Origin: Poa pratensis
Lineage: Eukaryota > Streptophyta > Magnoliopsida > Poales > Poaceae
Length of the DNA: 64,000 bases
Reading direction: 5' to 3'
NCBI GenBank assembly: GCA_947311845.1
Contig: CAMZMU010000034.1
Location: 88,004,608 to 88,068,607 of the forward strand
Below the pieces are notes generated by a model that saw only the letters and a program-made list of their open reading frames with translations, was not told the DNA's origin and did not search any database. This document shows positions 45,815 through 58,135 of the stretch, in pieces (position 1 is the first letter of the stretch; each line of letters starts with the position of its first letter). The translations under genes and the position numbers were made by a program.

Positions 45815-48445
45815 ACTAGTTATCTGAGCGCGGCAAATGCCGCGCGTGTGTTTTTGAATTTGAATTTGAAAATGGTGACGTTGTAAAGTTGTCTAAATTT
45901 GGAAATCATTAAAATTGAAAATGCTTTTGTTTTAAAAATGGTTAGAGTTTGGAGATTGTTTAAATTTGGAAACTATTGTAACTCAATTTCAAATGTGTTT
46001 TGTTTTTTTACGTGAAAATATTCTGAAATAGTTAGTATTTTTTTTAGTTTTTTCACACATTTTAGAGTTCCGTTAAATGTTTAGCAAGTTGAAATGGTTC
46101 TATATGTTTGTATTTTGTTGTAATATTTGTTTGAATTTTATATTGGAGGATGTACATCACATGATCGTTTGTTGAAGTCAATTTATAATTAGAGGAAATT
46201 AATTTGGATTTTATACAAATATTCTTCAATTTATAGTGGTGAAATGCCATAAATATTTATTTGAACTCCATAATTAGAGAGAATGCAATATGTGAGATAA
46301 TATGTGAGGTATTTATATTTTAGGGTATCTCTTTTTTTTAAGCAAATTGAATTTTAGAAATGTGTTGCATGTATTTTTTTTGTGAGAATTATGATATATT
46401 TTATCGTAGAAGAAGCAATTTATCATATTGACTATTTTCAGATATTTAGAAAATTGAGATGTTTGGATATATTTGAAGTATACCGTAAGCATTTGTTTCA
46501 ACTACAGAATTAGGGTTAATGTAATTTGTGAGATATATTTTAGAGTGTTTTCAATTTTCTAGCAATTCGAAATGTTCAAATGTGTTGCATTTATTTTGAA
46601 CATTTATAACTAATGTATTAGTTTTTTAAAGGGAAATACTTTGAAATAGTTAGTATTATGCATTATTTTTTTGAGTGCCTTTATATATTGTAGAGTACCG
46701 TTAAATGTTTAGCAAATTGAAATGGTTATATATGTTTGTATTTTGCTAAAATATTTGTTTGAGTTTCATAATTGGAGGATGTATAGGACAACTTTTGTGT
46801 GGTAAGTTCGATAATTTGTTAAATTTTAAAAAATTGTCATATTATTATTTTGGAGTGTAGAGTGAAATATATGAATTTATTGAATTTTAGTATTTTTCAG
46901 TAATTGAAATTTGGGGAATTTTGATAAGTGTGGAAAGTTTGAAAATTTGCTAAATTTAGAAAACTTTAATGTTTTGTTTGCACTATTTTGATTTGTAGAT
47001 TGAAAGATATAAATTTATTTAATTTTAGCATTTTTGTCATACAATTGGTACTTTGAATTGTATACTAAAAGATATGAATTTTTTGAATTTTTCATTTTTC
47101 TATAATTATTTTATAATTGTAGATTGAAAGGTATGAAAGTATGAATTTTTTGAGTTTAAACAATTATTTTTTAATAATATATATTTTGAATTGTAGTTTG
47201 GGAGATATGAATTTATTGAATTTTAACATTTTTTTTATAATTGTTATTTTGGAGTGTAGACTGAAAGACATGAATTTTTTGAATTTTAGTTTTTTTCTGT
47301 AATTGAAATTCGGAAAATTTTGATGAGTGTGGAAGAAAACTTTAATGTTTTGTTTGTACTATTTTGAGTTGTAGATTAGAAGATATAATTTTATTGGATT
47401 TCAGCATTTTTTTTGTATAGTTGTTACTTCGAATTGGAGTTTGAAAGATATTGAATTTTTTGAATTTTTATGATTGTTTGTATTTTTCTGATTAAAAGTA
47501 ATGAATTCTAGATATGAGATTTATACACAATTTATTTTTTGGTGCAACTTTTGTGCGGGTAGTCTAAAAATTTGTTAAATTTAGAAATTTTTGATATATT
47601 GTGTGTATTTTTTTGAATCGTAGATTAAAAGATATGATTTTTTTGAATTTTTAACATTTTTTTGAATTTTTAAAATTGTTTCTGTAATTGAGAAATTTCT
47701 GGCAGGTGGGGTCCGCTTGGCAGGATTTTCTTTTTTCTGAAAGTTACTTAAAAAAATAAAAAAACTCCGACAGGTGGGGACGGACGCGACGTCAGCGCTG
47801 ACATCATCGACGGCGAACACGGCGGCGCTGCCGAGCTCGTGCTCGAGCAGCTGCGCGCGCGCGCGAGCGTAGGACTGCACGGATCTGCAAGAGGAGATGC
47901 AGGCGAGGCGAACGGGCGGCGCGATGGACCAAATGGTCGTCGGAGCTGCCGGCGGCGAGCGAATCCGCGGCGGAGGATGCAGAGCGCGGCGACGGCGATT
48001 CCGAGCTGTACGTGGCGTTCTAGCAAGCGAAACTGGGTGAGGATAGTGAGGAGGCGGTGGCGGCGGCGCTGGTGGGCCGCAATTTGACTGGGGAGGCACG
48101 TAGCGGCGCGGGCGTGCGTCTGCGGCGGCGGCGAGCTCCAGCCGCGCGCGAGCAAGAAGAGAGGAAGAAGAGTTCTGCGGGCGTTTTTTGCACGAAAGCC
48201 CCTGGAGTTTTCGTGAATTGCAAAATAGTCCTTTGCGGGCGGTTTTTTGTAAAATGGCGCGCTGGAGCGCGGCGTGGCAGCGCGCGATTGGTAGAAATCC
48301 CCCAGCTACAGTGTTACTGTAGCACGCACGATTTTTGAAGCGATCCGGACCGTCTGTCGCGTCGATCGGACGGGTGTCATAAAAAAGGCGACGTGGACGT
48401 CGAAATGGAGGGCGAATCGAACGAACTTTTATATACAGTAGGATT
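45815..48445. mobile_element. Helitron-like or other non-coding DNA element (tentative)
   Basis: The left edge has TATACTAGTTATCTGAGCGC and a GCGCGGCAAATGCCGCGC palindrome; the right edge has TTTTATATACAGTAGG. A long AT-rich body with a degenerate repeat is followed by a GC-rich right third containing palindromes (GCTACAGTGTTACTGTAGC at 48302, GACGTGGACGTC at 48391). This two-part layout recalls non-autonomous grass Helitron-like elements, but no 5' TC / 3' CTRR pair was demonstrated. Open frames in the GC-rich part look compositional. Confidence 0.35.
46840..47655. repeat. Degenerate AT-rich repeat, about 9 copies
   Basis: The phrase GTAGATTGAAAGATATGAAT followed by TTTTTTGAATTTTAG recurs at about 46855, 46993, 47053, 47117, 47187, 47252, 47371, 47430 and 47612, with irregular spacing of 55-180 bp and 10-30% divergence. 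It occupies the body of the tentative Helitron-like element. Confidence 0.7.
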
Positions 48446-49493
48446 GTACTACTACGGTAAGTAAACCTCATGTCTTGGTCATGGAAGTGTCGTTTTACCG
48501 TTAAGACTCCAAGGTGTTGGCTAACCATCACATTGACCAAGTCATCTATCCACCTAGACGGCTAGACATATATAGCACTACTGTAGAGTTAGTCTAGTTA
48601 AGGTTCTTCCTTAAGCATGCCACAGCGACATGTACTTGGACATTTCGAGCACTCACGGCGAGCATCTTTCAGTTAACAGTATGAGTAATCACCTAAGCCC
48701 TTCAGAAAATGGACAACTAGTTCTTTCATACATATATTTTGACTAGTTTTTGATCCATTGTTTTTTAGTAGAACAAATCAATCTAATTAATTTCCACTGT
48801 CCGGTGCCCACATGACATGTGCATTTTCCTACCTCCTCCGATCTGACTGTACATACACAGTACACACGATGCCTACTTGGCAAAGACGATCCAGATGCAT
48901 GCATATACATTCGTATTTCTCTTCTGATATTCCACAAGAGATCCACGCAAGAAATATGCCAATGATGGAGAAACGTAGTAGTTGCGCCAGATAACAAAAT
49001 GGTTAGGCACGAGAGTAATACAAGAGCATGTCCTACCATGACGCGAGAGGCGGCCGTTCTGAGTCACGGTCGATTCACGCGACGCGATCATGTACGCTCC
49101 GTGCCGGAACAGCGATGTCAGCCTCGCTGATAAAACAGGGCTGCCAGAATGAGTATTTTTGGCAAAAGGACAATGCCGATTGATGGAGTGTGTGAGTGGA
49201 TTCCACCGACGAAGGATGAAAAAATGACGCTTCAAACTTTTTTTTGTTTTACTTATATAAGATGATATTTGGATTTTATTTTGTTGCGATCAGTACTTGT
49301 AGCATCCGTCGCCGTTGGCCGACCGAGATATAGAGCAGGAGTCACCTTCACGATGGTTAATTTCAGTTTGACCAGCGTTTCATTTGCTCCATGGCTCCGG
49401 ATACTCCACCGTGTCCGTACTCCGTAGAACAGCGACCGGGACGAAAAATTATGCGTGAAACTAAGCTAAAATATCCAAATACTTGCTACGTAT
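48446..49493. other. Intergenic, nothing recognised
   Basis: No gene, RNA or closed repeat recognised; open frames are short. Confidence 0.4.
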
Positions 49494-49611
49494 CAAAATA
49501 TAAGATTGTATGTTGGGCTCAACATGTACCTAAACAACATCTTATATTCCATGTCAAAATATAAGATGATTTAGCATGTTGGGCTCAACATGTACCTAGA
49601 CAACATCTTAT
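49494..49611. repeat. Tandem pair of MITE-like hairpin units
   Basis: Two copies of about 57 bp (49494-49548, 49553-49611): TCAAAATATAAGAT, then TGTTGGGCTCAACATGTACC, then ACAACATCTTATA. Each unit is itself an inverted repeat (ATATAAGAT ... ATCTTATA). They resemble Stowaway/mariner-type MITE ends. The LINE poly(A) starts within 10 bp of the second copy. Confidence 0.7.
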
Positions 49612-49618
49612 ACTGTGT

Positions 49619-52600
49619 TTTTTTTTTTTGGAATTGAGGAGACTCGCTCCCGATTTCATTTCATAGAAAAGAAACCAATAATACATTGTTCATAAATTCA
49701 AACCACTCCAGCCTCGAAAACATCTACCTCAAAGCTCCCCCTCTTGCTGAAAACTTATTACAAATTGTTCCTACACAGACTAAAAAAACTTAACGTTGAA
49801 GCTCTAACAAAGTTCAAAGCCCGAATTCACTAAACTACTACAACCTCTTCCCAAACTTTTCTTTTACCAAAACGCCACCTGCTCTTTCAGAGTTCTTTTC
49901 CTCCTTTAGCTTTCTATCCTCAACACCATAGGAGCCCAGCCGCTTCGCTTGCTGAAGATTTCAGCTGCCACTTGCAACAGCGCCTTTGCTCCTTTGCGCT
50001 GCAAACCTCGTCGCCCTCTGATCTGAAGAGATACCCAAAAATTCAACCAGCGTGCCGCTTTAGCAATTACACAAGTAGGATCATAAGGGAAAACTTTATC
50101 AAAGCAAGCTGCATTTCTCGTTTTCCACAACGCCCAAATAACAGCCGCTACACCTACTGCTACTATACCCCTCATACTTCCAGGGAAACTATATACCCAA
50201 CTGATCAAATCTAAAACTAAACTAAATTCTGTACGAACATCAAAAGCACATTGCACCAACCCCCCAAGCATATCTAGCCATTGGACAATTAATAAAGAGG
50301 TGGTCAATACTCTCTTCCTTGCTACAAAACAAACATTTAGTATTACCCTCCCACCCTCTTTTTTTAAGTACATCTCTAGTCAGAATACTTTTCTTAAACA
50401 CTAGCCATAGAAAAACCTTAATCTTTAGCGGAATTTTAATGAACCAAAGCTTCTTAAAAGGGCAGCTAACTTGATTTATTTTCAAAGCATTGTATAAAGA
50501 TTTAACAGTAAATTTTCCAGTCTTATCAAGTAACCAGATGCACTTATCTCTGTGATCCTCACAGATAATCACTCCTTCACACATATTTCTAAGTTCTGTA
50601 AACATATCATCAGTAACCCCATGTAAAGCTCTTCTAAAACGTAGACTAGTCCACCCTTCCGTGAAAACTTTCGTAACTAAAATGCCAGTACTGAAAGTTA
50701 AATTGTAAAGACATCTAAACTTTATCATTAACGGTACTTCTCCTAGCCACAGTTCTTCCCAAAACCGAGTATTCTTACCATCCCCCACCTTTTTTCTACA
50801 GTACTTATAAAATACATCTCTGACCCCTAAAATGCCATGAAAAAAATGTGACTGTCCAGGTTTCTTCTTTACTGCTACAAGAATATCTCTACTACAATAT
50901 TTCCTAAGTATAAGGCTCTGCCAAATTCCTTCCTCATTTTCCAATTTCCACAACCATTTACAAAGATGACAAATATTCATTACTCTTAAATCTATTACCC
51001 CTAGCCCCCCTTGGTCTGTCGGTTGGCACACGGTTTCCCAATTAACTAAATGATACTTGTTCTCTTTATCATTATCATTCCAAAGCATACGCTTCCTAGG
51101 TATATTTAGCCTTTAGGTAAAGGGAATAACGACATCATAAAGAAAGGAACATTGCTCATACTACCTCTTATCAGCGCCAATTTACCCCCATATGACATAA
51201 AACGCCCCTGCCACGTTCCTAATTTTTTATCCATTTTTTCCTCAGAAGATTTCCAATCTGAATTCCTAAGTTTAGCATTATGAGCAGGGATCCCTAAATA
51301 TTTCATAGGTAGAGTACCTTCTACACAGGTAAAAATATCTCTATAAACTTCACTATTCTCTTTAGCTGCCCCAAAACACACAACCTCACTCTTATGAAAA
51401 TTAATCTTTAAACCAGACAAATGTTCAAAACAACAAAGTAAATACTTCAAATTTCTAGCATCAGACTCATTTGCTTTAATAAAGAAAACTGTATCGTCGG
51501 CATACTGTAGCATAGTAAGACCTCCATCTACTAGATGCGGTACTACCCCTGATAGCAAACCGTTCTCCTGCGCTCTAGTGATTAAAACCTGAAGAACATC
51601 TACCGCGGTATTAAACAGAATGGGAGACATAGGGTCGCCTTGCCTCAACCCCTTTTTTGATTTAAAATAAGGGCCCAAATGACCATTGACCCTTACTGCT
51701 ACATTACCACAGAATTTTTCACCCATTGAATAAATTTATCTGGGAACCCTTTCATCTTAAGAACTTCAAACAAGAAAGACCAATTAATTTTGTCATACGC
51801 CTTCTCGAAATCTATTTTGAACATTATGGCACTATCTTTTTTTCTAACTATCTCATGCAAAGCTTCATGCAAAACAATTACTCCATCTAAAATAAATCTA
51901 CCCTTGATAAAAGCTGTCTGAACAGGAGCTACAACTTTATCTGCTAACGCTACTATCCTATTGTTCAACACTTTAGTAACCAGCTTAAAAATTACATTAA
52001 TTAAACAGATTGGTCTATACATCTGAATCTTATTAGCATCTTTAACTTTCGGCAACAGGGTTACAGTGCTATAATTAAGTCTTGATAAATCAATCCTCCC
52101 ATAAAAGAATTCTTGAAAAAGGCAAAGCAGATCAAACTTTAACATATGCCAGAAGTGCTGGTAGAATTCTGCAGGTATTCCATCCGGACCCGCCGCTTTA
52201 TTATGTTTCATCGTGAACAAAGCTACTTTTATTTCATCTAATGTAAACTCTTGTTCTAAAAAATCTCTATCATCATCATCCAAAACACATTCAACTGGTT
52301 CATCTAAAGAAACTGTAATATCACTAGCCGCTGGTCCAAATAAAGCTTTATAGAAACTAGTAGCATATAATAGAATATCTTTATCTCCTTGAATAATCCC
52401 TTCGTCCTGTTCTAGGCTAAGAATTCTATTGTTTCGTTTTCTACCGCTCGCTTTAGCCATGAAGTACGCCGTCATGGCATCTCCTTCCAGAAGATCTTTT
52501 TCCTTCGCACGTTGGATCCATTTAACCTCCTCTTCTTTATTAATGATATGCAAACGTCTCTCAAACTCTTTCTTTGCTAAAAAAACATTAACATCTAGTC

Positions 52601-53465
52601 CGTTTACTTCACTATCTTTATCTATCTTATCGATCTCCTCAGTCAGAAACTTTTTCTCTTTTTTATACGCACTACAATAGTTAATATTCTAACCTTTAAG
52701 AGACCTTCTTACAGCTCGAAACCTATTTTGCCACAAATCTAAAAAATTCTTACCCCTAAAATGTTGAAACCAAATTTTACTCACTACACTGTCTAAATCT
52801 GGTCTTAAAAACCAACAAAGCTCAAACCGAAACATATTAGTATGAGTATTGAAATCTGTACCCACATCTAGTACTAAAGCAGAGTGATCTGAGATAACCC
52901 TAGGTAAATTACGAACTATCACCTGAGGGAACATGCTCTCCCACTCCATGCTAACTAAAATTCTATCTAATTTAGCCATAACGGGATCCTCCTGGTTATT
53001 AGACCAAGTGAACCTTCTACCATTCATCTCCAGCTCCTTTAGTTCCTTGTTATTGATAATAGCATTAAATAACATCGACCATTTAGACAGACGCCTAGGT
53101 TTATTACTATCGCTACTCTTTCTAATAATATTAAAATCTCCTCCTACCACAAACGGAAAATTATTTGCATTTACTACATGTACCAATTCAATCAAAAAGA
53201 TTTCTTTATCTCTATTATGGGGAGCGCCGTAAACAGAAACTATGTTCCAAATACAACCATTTACTTTATACTTAACTAGACATCTAACATAATATATGCC
53301 CACGTCCATTTCAAGAATATAAAAAACATCATTATTAATACCCAGCATTACTCCCCCTGCAAAACCTCTCGCAGGAGAACACCCCCAACTGAAACTAGCA
53401 TTACCAGTAAGCGATTCCAAGAAAACTTTACTACAAGTACTTTTTCCGACGAGAATTTCAGGCAC
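49619..53465 (-). mobile_element. L1-type LINE, 5'-truncated and decayed
   Basis: Minus strand, 3' end at a run of T (49617-49630, its poly(A)). In order: endonuclease (53465-52689: PFVVGGDFNIIR, WSNNQEDPVMAKLDRILVS, SDHSALVLDV), reverse transcriptase (52553-51106: HNKAAGPDGIPAEFYQ, QTAFIKGRFILDG, KIDFEKAYDKINW, GLRQGDPMSPILFN, and the catalytic LQYADDTVFF), then a zinc-binding region (51088-49906: CLFCSKEESIDHLFINCP). The first 40 or so endonuclease residues and ORF1 are absent. A nonsense codon near 52687 and frameshifts near 51710 and 51095 inactivate it. No target duplication was found at the right edge. It ends about 300 bp upstream of the MATH-BTB gene. Confidence 0.9.
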
Positions 53466-53778
53466 GGTAGCAAAAACGTCGCCTTCCTCGCCACATCAGT
53501 CATGCACACAAGCCTAGACGGCATCCTGCTCTAGTAGGTGCGCCACGCTTACAAAACCAGGAGCGAGCTCTCCGGGATGGCGGCATACACCGCCGACCGT
53601 ATTCGCCTCATCTCATCTCCGACGAGAAAAAGTTCAAAAAACATCAATCCATGGCAAACCCATCTGCCAGTGGCAAGGCGGCCTCGAGCTGCAGGGCACA
53701 GAAGCTGACCTGCCTCTGCTCGCCGACAAACCACCAGGGCTCCTTCCGCTACAGCCGCCACCGGACACCCCGCGCGCG

Positions 53779-54792
53779 GCCACTGGAGAGCGCGTCCTGT
53801 CGCGCCCCTTCACCGTCGGCGGCCACTTCTGGCGCATCGCCTACTACCCCTACGGGATCCACGCGCTGATCCGGAGGAGCACATCTCCCAGCTGCATCGC
53901 CATCTACCTCCTGCTCGACGAGTGCGCGCCCAGCAAGCTGGTCAAGGCGCGCTTCCAGTTCCGGCTCGTGCCCGCGCCCGCGGTGGACGAGGATCGGGAG
54001 CCGCGCCACTGCGCGACGTGCTTCCCCTTCCCGGCCAAGAACAAGACCAGACGGCCGGAATCTCACTTCGACTCCGGAGAGGTGCGCTTCGCCAGCCACG
54101 GCATCCAGGGCTGCGAGGAGTTGGTCAGGAAGAAGGAGCTGGAGAAGGTTCTCCGGGACGATTCCTTCGCCGTCAGGTGCGACATCGTCGTCTACAACTC
54201 CGCTGCGTCGAGGGCCGTCTCCGTGCTCCCGCCTGACCTGGGCCAGAACCTCGGTGATCTCCTCGGTGCCAAGAAGGGCGCGGACGTGGAGTTCGTTGTC
54301 GGCGGCAAGACTTTCGCGGCGCACCGGTGCGTGCTCGCGGCCAGGTCGCCGGTCTTCGCCGCCGAGCTCTTCGGGTCGATGAGGGAGGGCAGGAGGGACG
54401 GAGGCGCGATCCGCGTGGCGGACATGGAGGCCAGGGTCTTCGAGGCGCTGCTCCAGTTCGCGTACACCGACTCGTGGCCAGAGATGGCCGAGGAGGACGA
54501 GTGTACCATGGCGCAGCACCTGCTCGTGGCGGCGGACCGGTACGGCATGGAGAGGCTCAGGTCCATCTGCGTGCACCACCTGTGCTACCACGTCGGCGTC
54601 GGCACGGCGGCCAACATCCTCCAGTTAGCCGAGCTGCACCACTGCCAGGGGCTCAAGGCCGCCTGCGTCGATTTCCTTCAAGCTCCCGGGAACCTGGCGG
54701 CGGCAATGGCAATGGCGGGGGCCGCCTTCGAGCATCTCAGCCCGTCGCTTGCTCAGGACTTGATTGCCATGCGCGACACGGTAGATCGCTAA
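53779..54792 (+). CDS. MATH-BTB (BPM-like) protein, start of the MATH domain missing
   Basis: Substrate adaptor type for Cullin-3 ubiquitin ligases. The frame is open from about 53518 but has no ATG before the middle of the BTB domain, so the true start is lost or lies in an exon I cannot see; the ATG at 53651 is in another frame. Visible order: the tail of a MATH domain (RPFTVGGHFWRIAYYPYG, YLLLDECAPSKLVKARFQF), the linker DDSFAVRCDIVV, a complete BTB/POZ domain (DVEFVVGGKTFAAHRCVLAA, SPVFAAELFG, VFEALLQFAYTD, LLVAADRYGMERLRSICV) and a short BACK-like end to TAA. The TGYHLLKI-type MATH start is absent, and a LINE lies immediately upstream. GC-rich and intronless, like the expanded grass MATH-BTB families. 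Probably a 5'-truncated copy. Confidence 0.78.
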   Translation, partial: ATGERVLSRPFTVGGHFWRIAYYPYGIHALIRRSTSPSCIAIYLLLDECAPSKLVKARFQFRLVPAPAVDEDREPRHCATCFPFPAKNKTRRPESHFDSGEVRFASHGIQGCEELVRKKELEKVLRDDSFAVRCDIVVYNSAASRAVSVLPPDLGQNLGDLLGAKKGADVEFVVGGKTFAAHRCVLAARSPVFAAELFGSMREGRRDGGAIRVADMEARVFEALLQFAYTDSWPEMAEEDECTMAQHLLVAADRYGMERLRSICVHHLCYHVGVGTAANILQLAELHHCQGLKAACVDFLQAPGNLAAAMAMAGAAFEHLSPSLAQDLIAMRDTVDR

Positions 54793-55110
54793 TCATTCAT
54801 CGATGCGCATTATAGAGTACTGTACTGTACTTCGCTAGCAGTGGTATGGACGATTCATCGTCCGTGCATGTTATCCAGGAAGATTATGCCTTTGGAAATT
54901 CGTGTTAGTTGCTAAGTTTTTGCAGAATCCATTCGTGTTAATACTTTGGTGATGATATGTAATGGTTTATCTATCTATAATTCATGTTCTGTTATGCATG
55001 CATGGTAATACTGTGTTGCTGGTTGATTGTGAAGATGAACACTGTGTTGGCTAAGCTAATGGAGAAGAAGCTGCCATGGCGGCTCTAATGGAGTACCAGG
55101 AGAAACTTCT
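54793..55110 (+). repeat. 3' flank of the MATH-BTB gene, homologous to 58262-58590
   Basis: Shared words in the same order as downstream of the glycine-rich frame: GATTCATC, GTGCATGTTATC, AAGATTATGC, TTTGGAAATTCGTGTTAG, TTCTGTTATGCATG, GCTAATGGAGAAGAAGCTGCC and GTACCAGGAGAAA. The similarity covers about 320 bp with small indels and begins at the stop codon. Confidence 0.8.
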
Positions 55111-57527
55111 TCCGTTTCGTTTTTGGAGTGTTTCCCCAATTTTCTCCGCGGATTTTATTTGCTTCCATCCTTTTTCTTCCGCCGGCGTATAGTTTCCTAA
55201 ATTTGGGAGTAAATAGTTTCCTAGAATAAATTCGGCGGATTTTGTTTGCTGGAATAAATGCTGCAGATTTTAATCACGAATAAATGCTCCATATAAATTC
55301 AAAAAAAAAAAAGCTCCATATCTCACATATGGACCTATGGTGAACCAACAGAAATCGTCAATGTTTCTTGCATGAATCCATGTTCCAGATAGTACGTTTC
55401 TTTTTCTGGAAAAGAAATCAACTCGGCAATGTTTCTTGCAAAAAGATATTTAGCAATTCCATAAATAATAATCAAATATGGCAAGATTTCATGGGAGAGA
55501 CACGTTTCTTCCTTACTTACTCCTGAATTCTGAAAATCGGTAGAGTAAATACAAATTTGAATGATTTTCTTACTGGGTTGTTAATGCTTTTTAATCCAAT
55601 GAAGTCCAGCCCGATTTGTTTGGCGTAGCACAAACAGTCAAGTAAATAATTTTTTTCAAGTAAATAAGTTGGACCCTCAAAAGCCCAACTCCTAACCAAC
55701 ACTAGCTCACTCGCACTTCTCCTAAAAAAACTCACTCTCACTATCCACAGTCACACGCCAAGCAGCAGCCGCGGCCACCGCCGCGCACTCTGTTTTCGGC
55801 GTGTGGGCTGGCGTCTCCGCGCGGCCGATGAACTCTCTGTTTTCGTCCGAAAACTTTATAAGAGGTATATATTACATTAGGTATGTTGAATCTGCTTGTT
55901 CAACGTTTCTCACAGAACTATGTGGCTTCCTTTTTGCGTCCAATTTCTTTCGCATGGTAGATAAACTTCATCCAGTAAGCTTTGTTTTTCTACTCGTGTG
56001 TGTTGTGGACCGTCCTGGACCATAAATTTTCACGATGTCGATTTAATATTTTTCCGGTCATAAGAAGTGTGCACAACTCAATTGGTCAAGAAAGTGGATG
56101 TACAACCCAACTGTCCAGTTCAAAATTTTGCAATATTGTCTTCCATATGTAAGGATAAGTTTAATTTGTGTTAATATATACCGATTGCTAGATAATAAAA
56201 GTCCGACAATAAGATTGACAATTGAAGAATAGAGCAAGACCAACAAGGGATACCGGGATTTCATGATACACTATGACCAATATCCTCTAGAGTGATCTAA
56301 TTAGTTAAATCTAAACTATATAATCTTGTTATATGCTAGGCTTATTTTATATATACTATGACGACACTGTATCAAGTTTTGTAGATATTTATGGCACTAT
56401 AGAAACTGGTACATATAGCCGCAATACATACATCATGAAGCGTAAACTAATTCACGGAATAATGTGAAAATATGTTTTCCTTATATTATGCTTTATACAC
56501 TATAAAAACAATTTTATTATGCAAACCGTACTAAATGATACAAATGATCATGGCAATAAATATAATTTCATTTTAGAAATAGAAATGTATTCGCAATGTT
56601 GTGATTTAGAACTATTTGTACCATGATACAGTCGAATATATTTACAATGTTAAGCTAATATAGACCAAATTATCAATCAAATAACATGCATATCACGACA
56701 AGCAGAGTTTAAACGAATTAAAAAAGTTTAGTATAAACTGAGAGTACTCTTTAAACTCGTGTTGATGAGTCCATAAATGATTAGCATGTCAAGAATAACA
56801 TAAAATTTGCATGAGTGAGTATCCAGACTTTTTCTTCCTGAGATGGAAAGAGAGTGTGTTTGACCACGGAAAGAGAGAGCTTGCCGGACCCATTCGCAAC
56901 ACGAAATGGGCAAGCCGAACATGGCCGGCTCATGCATGCATCAATTATTCGTTCTCGTTCCACTCGCTCTTGGTGAAGTCCACCCCGAGGTCTCCTCTCC
57001 GGTGACCGGTTACAGCATCGCCGTCATGATTTAGGACACTGTAGGTTGAGGACCACCTCCGGTCGCTGGACCAGGGCGGCACCCTCTGTATCGTATACAA
57101 ACATGTTAGCTATGCACGAAAAGATATCAATATCTATAATACAAAATAAATATTATTTGAATTATCATAGAATATATTTCCATACCATATATATTTCGTA
57201 CTGTACATGTTTATAGTTTTCCTTATATGCTAGGTCAAACTTTAAAATGTTTGACTCTGACTAAACCCATAGTGCGGGGTAATCATTAGCAGAGGGAGTA
57301 CATAAGTCATTTTTGGAAGAAATTGAAAAGTCATTAGTGTCCATTGTAAATAAAATCCGGAACAATCGGTTTGTCACGATCGGGAATAATTAGTTTCCTT
57401 ATTTTGGGCTGCGTGATTAATGGGAAACAATTGGTTTTGTTTATTTTTTTTGGAAGAAATTAAAGGATTCGACCTAGACTCGAAGAGTTTCCATGGAATC
57501 CGATCGATCGATCGATATATATAGGAA
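55111..57527. other. Intergenic, nothing recognised
   Basis: AT-rich, no gene seen. AGTAAATAGTTTCCTAGAATAAAT-type phrases (55205-55260) are locally repeated. CAGAGGGAGTACA near 57291 is a lone Stowaway-like end. GATCGATCGATCGATATATATA at 57501-57522 is a short low-complexity run ahead of the TATA box. Confidence 0.4.
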
Positions 57528-57535
57528 TATATAAA
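57528..57535 (+). promoter_or_regulatory. TATA box of the glycine-rich frame
   Basis: TATATAAA, about 85 bp upstream of the first in-frame ATG (57620), a normal distance for a plant promoter with a short leader. Confidence 0.55.
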
Positions 57536-57619
57536 CAAGAGTTCCGCCACGACCTAGAGTCTTCATCACGATCAAACTAATCCTCCACTGCCCGTACCGT
57601 GGCCGACGATCCAGGGTCT

Positions 57620-58135
57620 ATGGCGGGCGAGGATGGCCAAGACGGCGGGCCGGCACTGCCCGGAGGGAGCGGAGGCGGCCGCGGCGGGAAAGGCGGCGCT
57701 GATGGCCGTGGAGGAGACCGCGGCCACGGAGAGAACGGTGGCGATGGCCAGCAAGGGGGCCGTGGTGGCGACGGCGGCGATGGCCGTTTGGGCCTGCAAG
57801 GGGGCGTCCATGGCGGTGGCCAAGGGGGCGCCAGTGGTGCTGGAGGTGCAGGTGGTGCCGGTGGTGCCGGCGGTGCAGGTGGTGCAGGTGGTGCTGGTGG
57901 TCGCGGCGGTGCCGGTGGTCGTGGTGGTGACGGCGGTCCGGCTAGTCCCGGCGGTGCGGGCCTTCGTGGCGGCCGTGCTCGTCGCGGCAATCGCAGCGTG
58001 TGCATGCCCGGCGGGGAGGGTGGTGGTGGTGGTGACGGCGCCTTCAGCGCGCCCGGCGGGAAAGGTGGAAAAGGAGGGGACGGCTGCGTCAGCGGGAAAG
58101 GCGGTCACAGCGGAGACGGCGGGTTCGGCGCGTAG
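57620..58135 (+). CDS. Glycine-rich protein-like ORF (171 aa), coding status uncertain
   Basis: From the ATG (MAGEDGQDGG) to a TAG at 58133-58135. The composition is dominated by Gly with Ala, Arg and Asp in GG-x repeats, including seven or more GGAGGAG-type units (57835-57900, a GGT-rich trinucleotide expansion). There is no signal peptide or membrane segment, so it is unlike secreted cell-wall GRPs. The single stop is followed by 42 further in-frame Gly-rich codons to a TGA at 58262, suggesting one nonsense mutation in a longer frame. A TATA box lies upstream, and the 3' flank matches that of the MATH-BTB gene. Caution: GC-rich repeats keep several other frames open on both strands, so translation is not proven. 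Confidence 0.5.
   Translation: MAGEDGQDGGPALPGGSGGGRGGKGGADGRGGDRGHGENGGDGQQGGRGGDGGDGRLGLQGGVHGGGQGGASGAGGAGGAGGAGGAGGAGGAGGRGGAGGRGGDGGPASPGGAGLRGGRARRGNRSVCMPGGEGGGGGDGAFSAPGGKGGKGGDGCVSGKGGHSGDGGFGA

Noticed and set aside
47581..48540. 319-codon minus-strand frame
   Set aside because: It crosses the AT-rich repeat body and the GC-rich arm of the tentative Helitron-like element without any domain.
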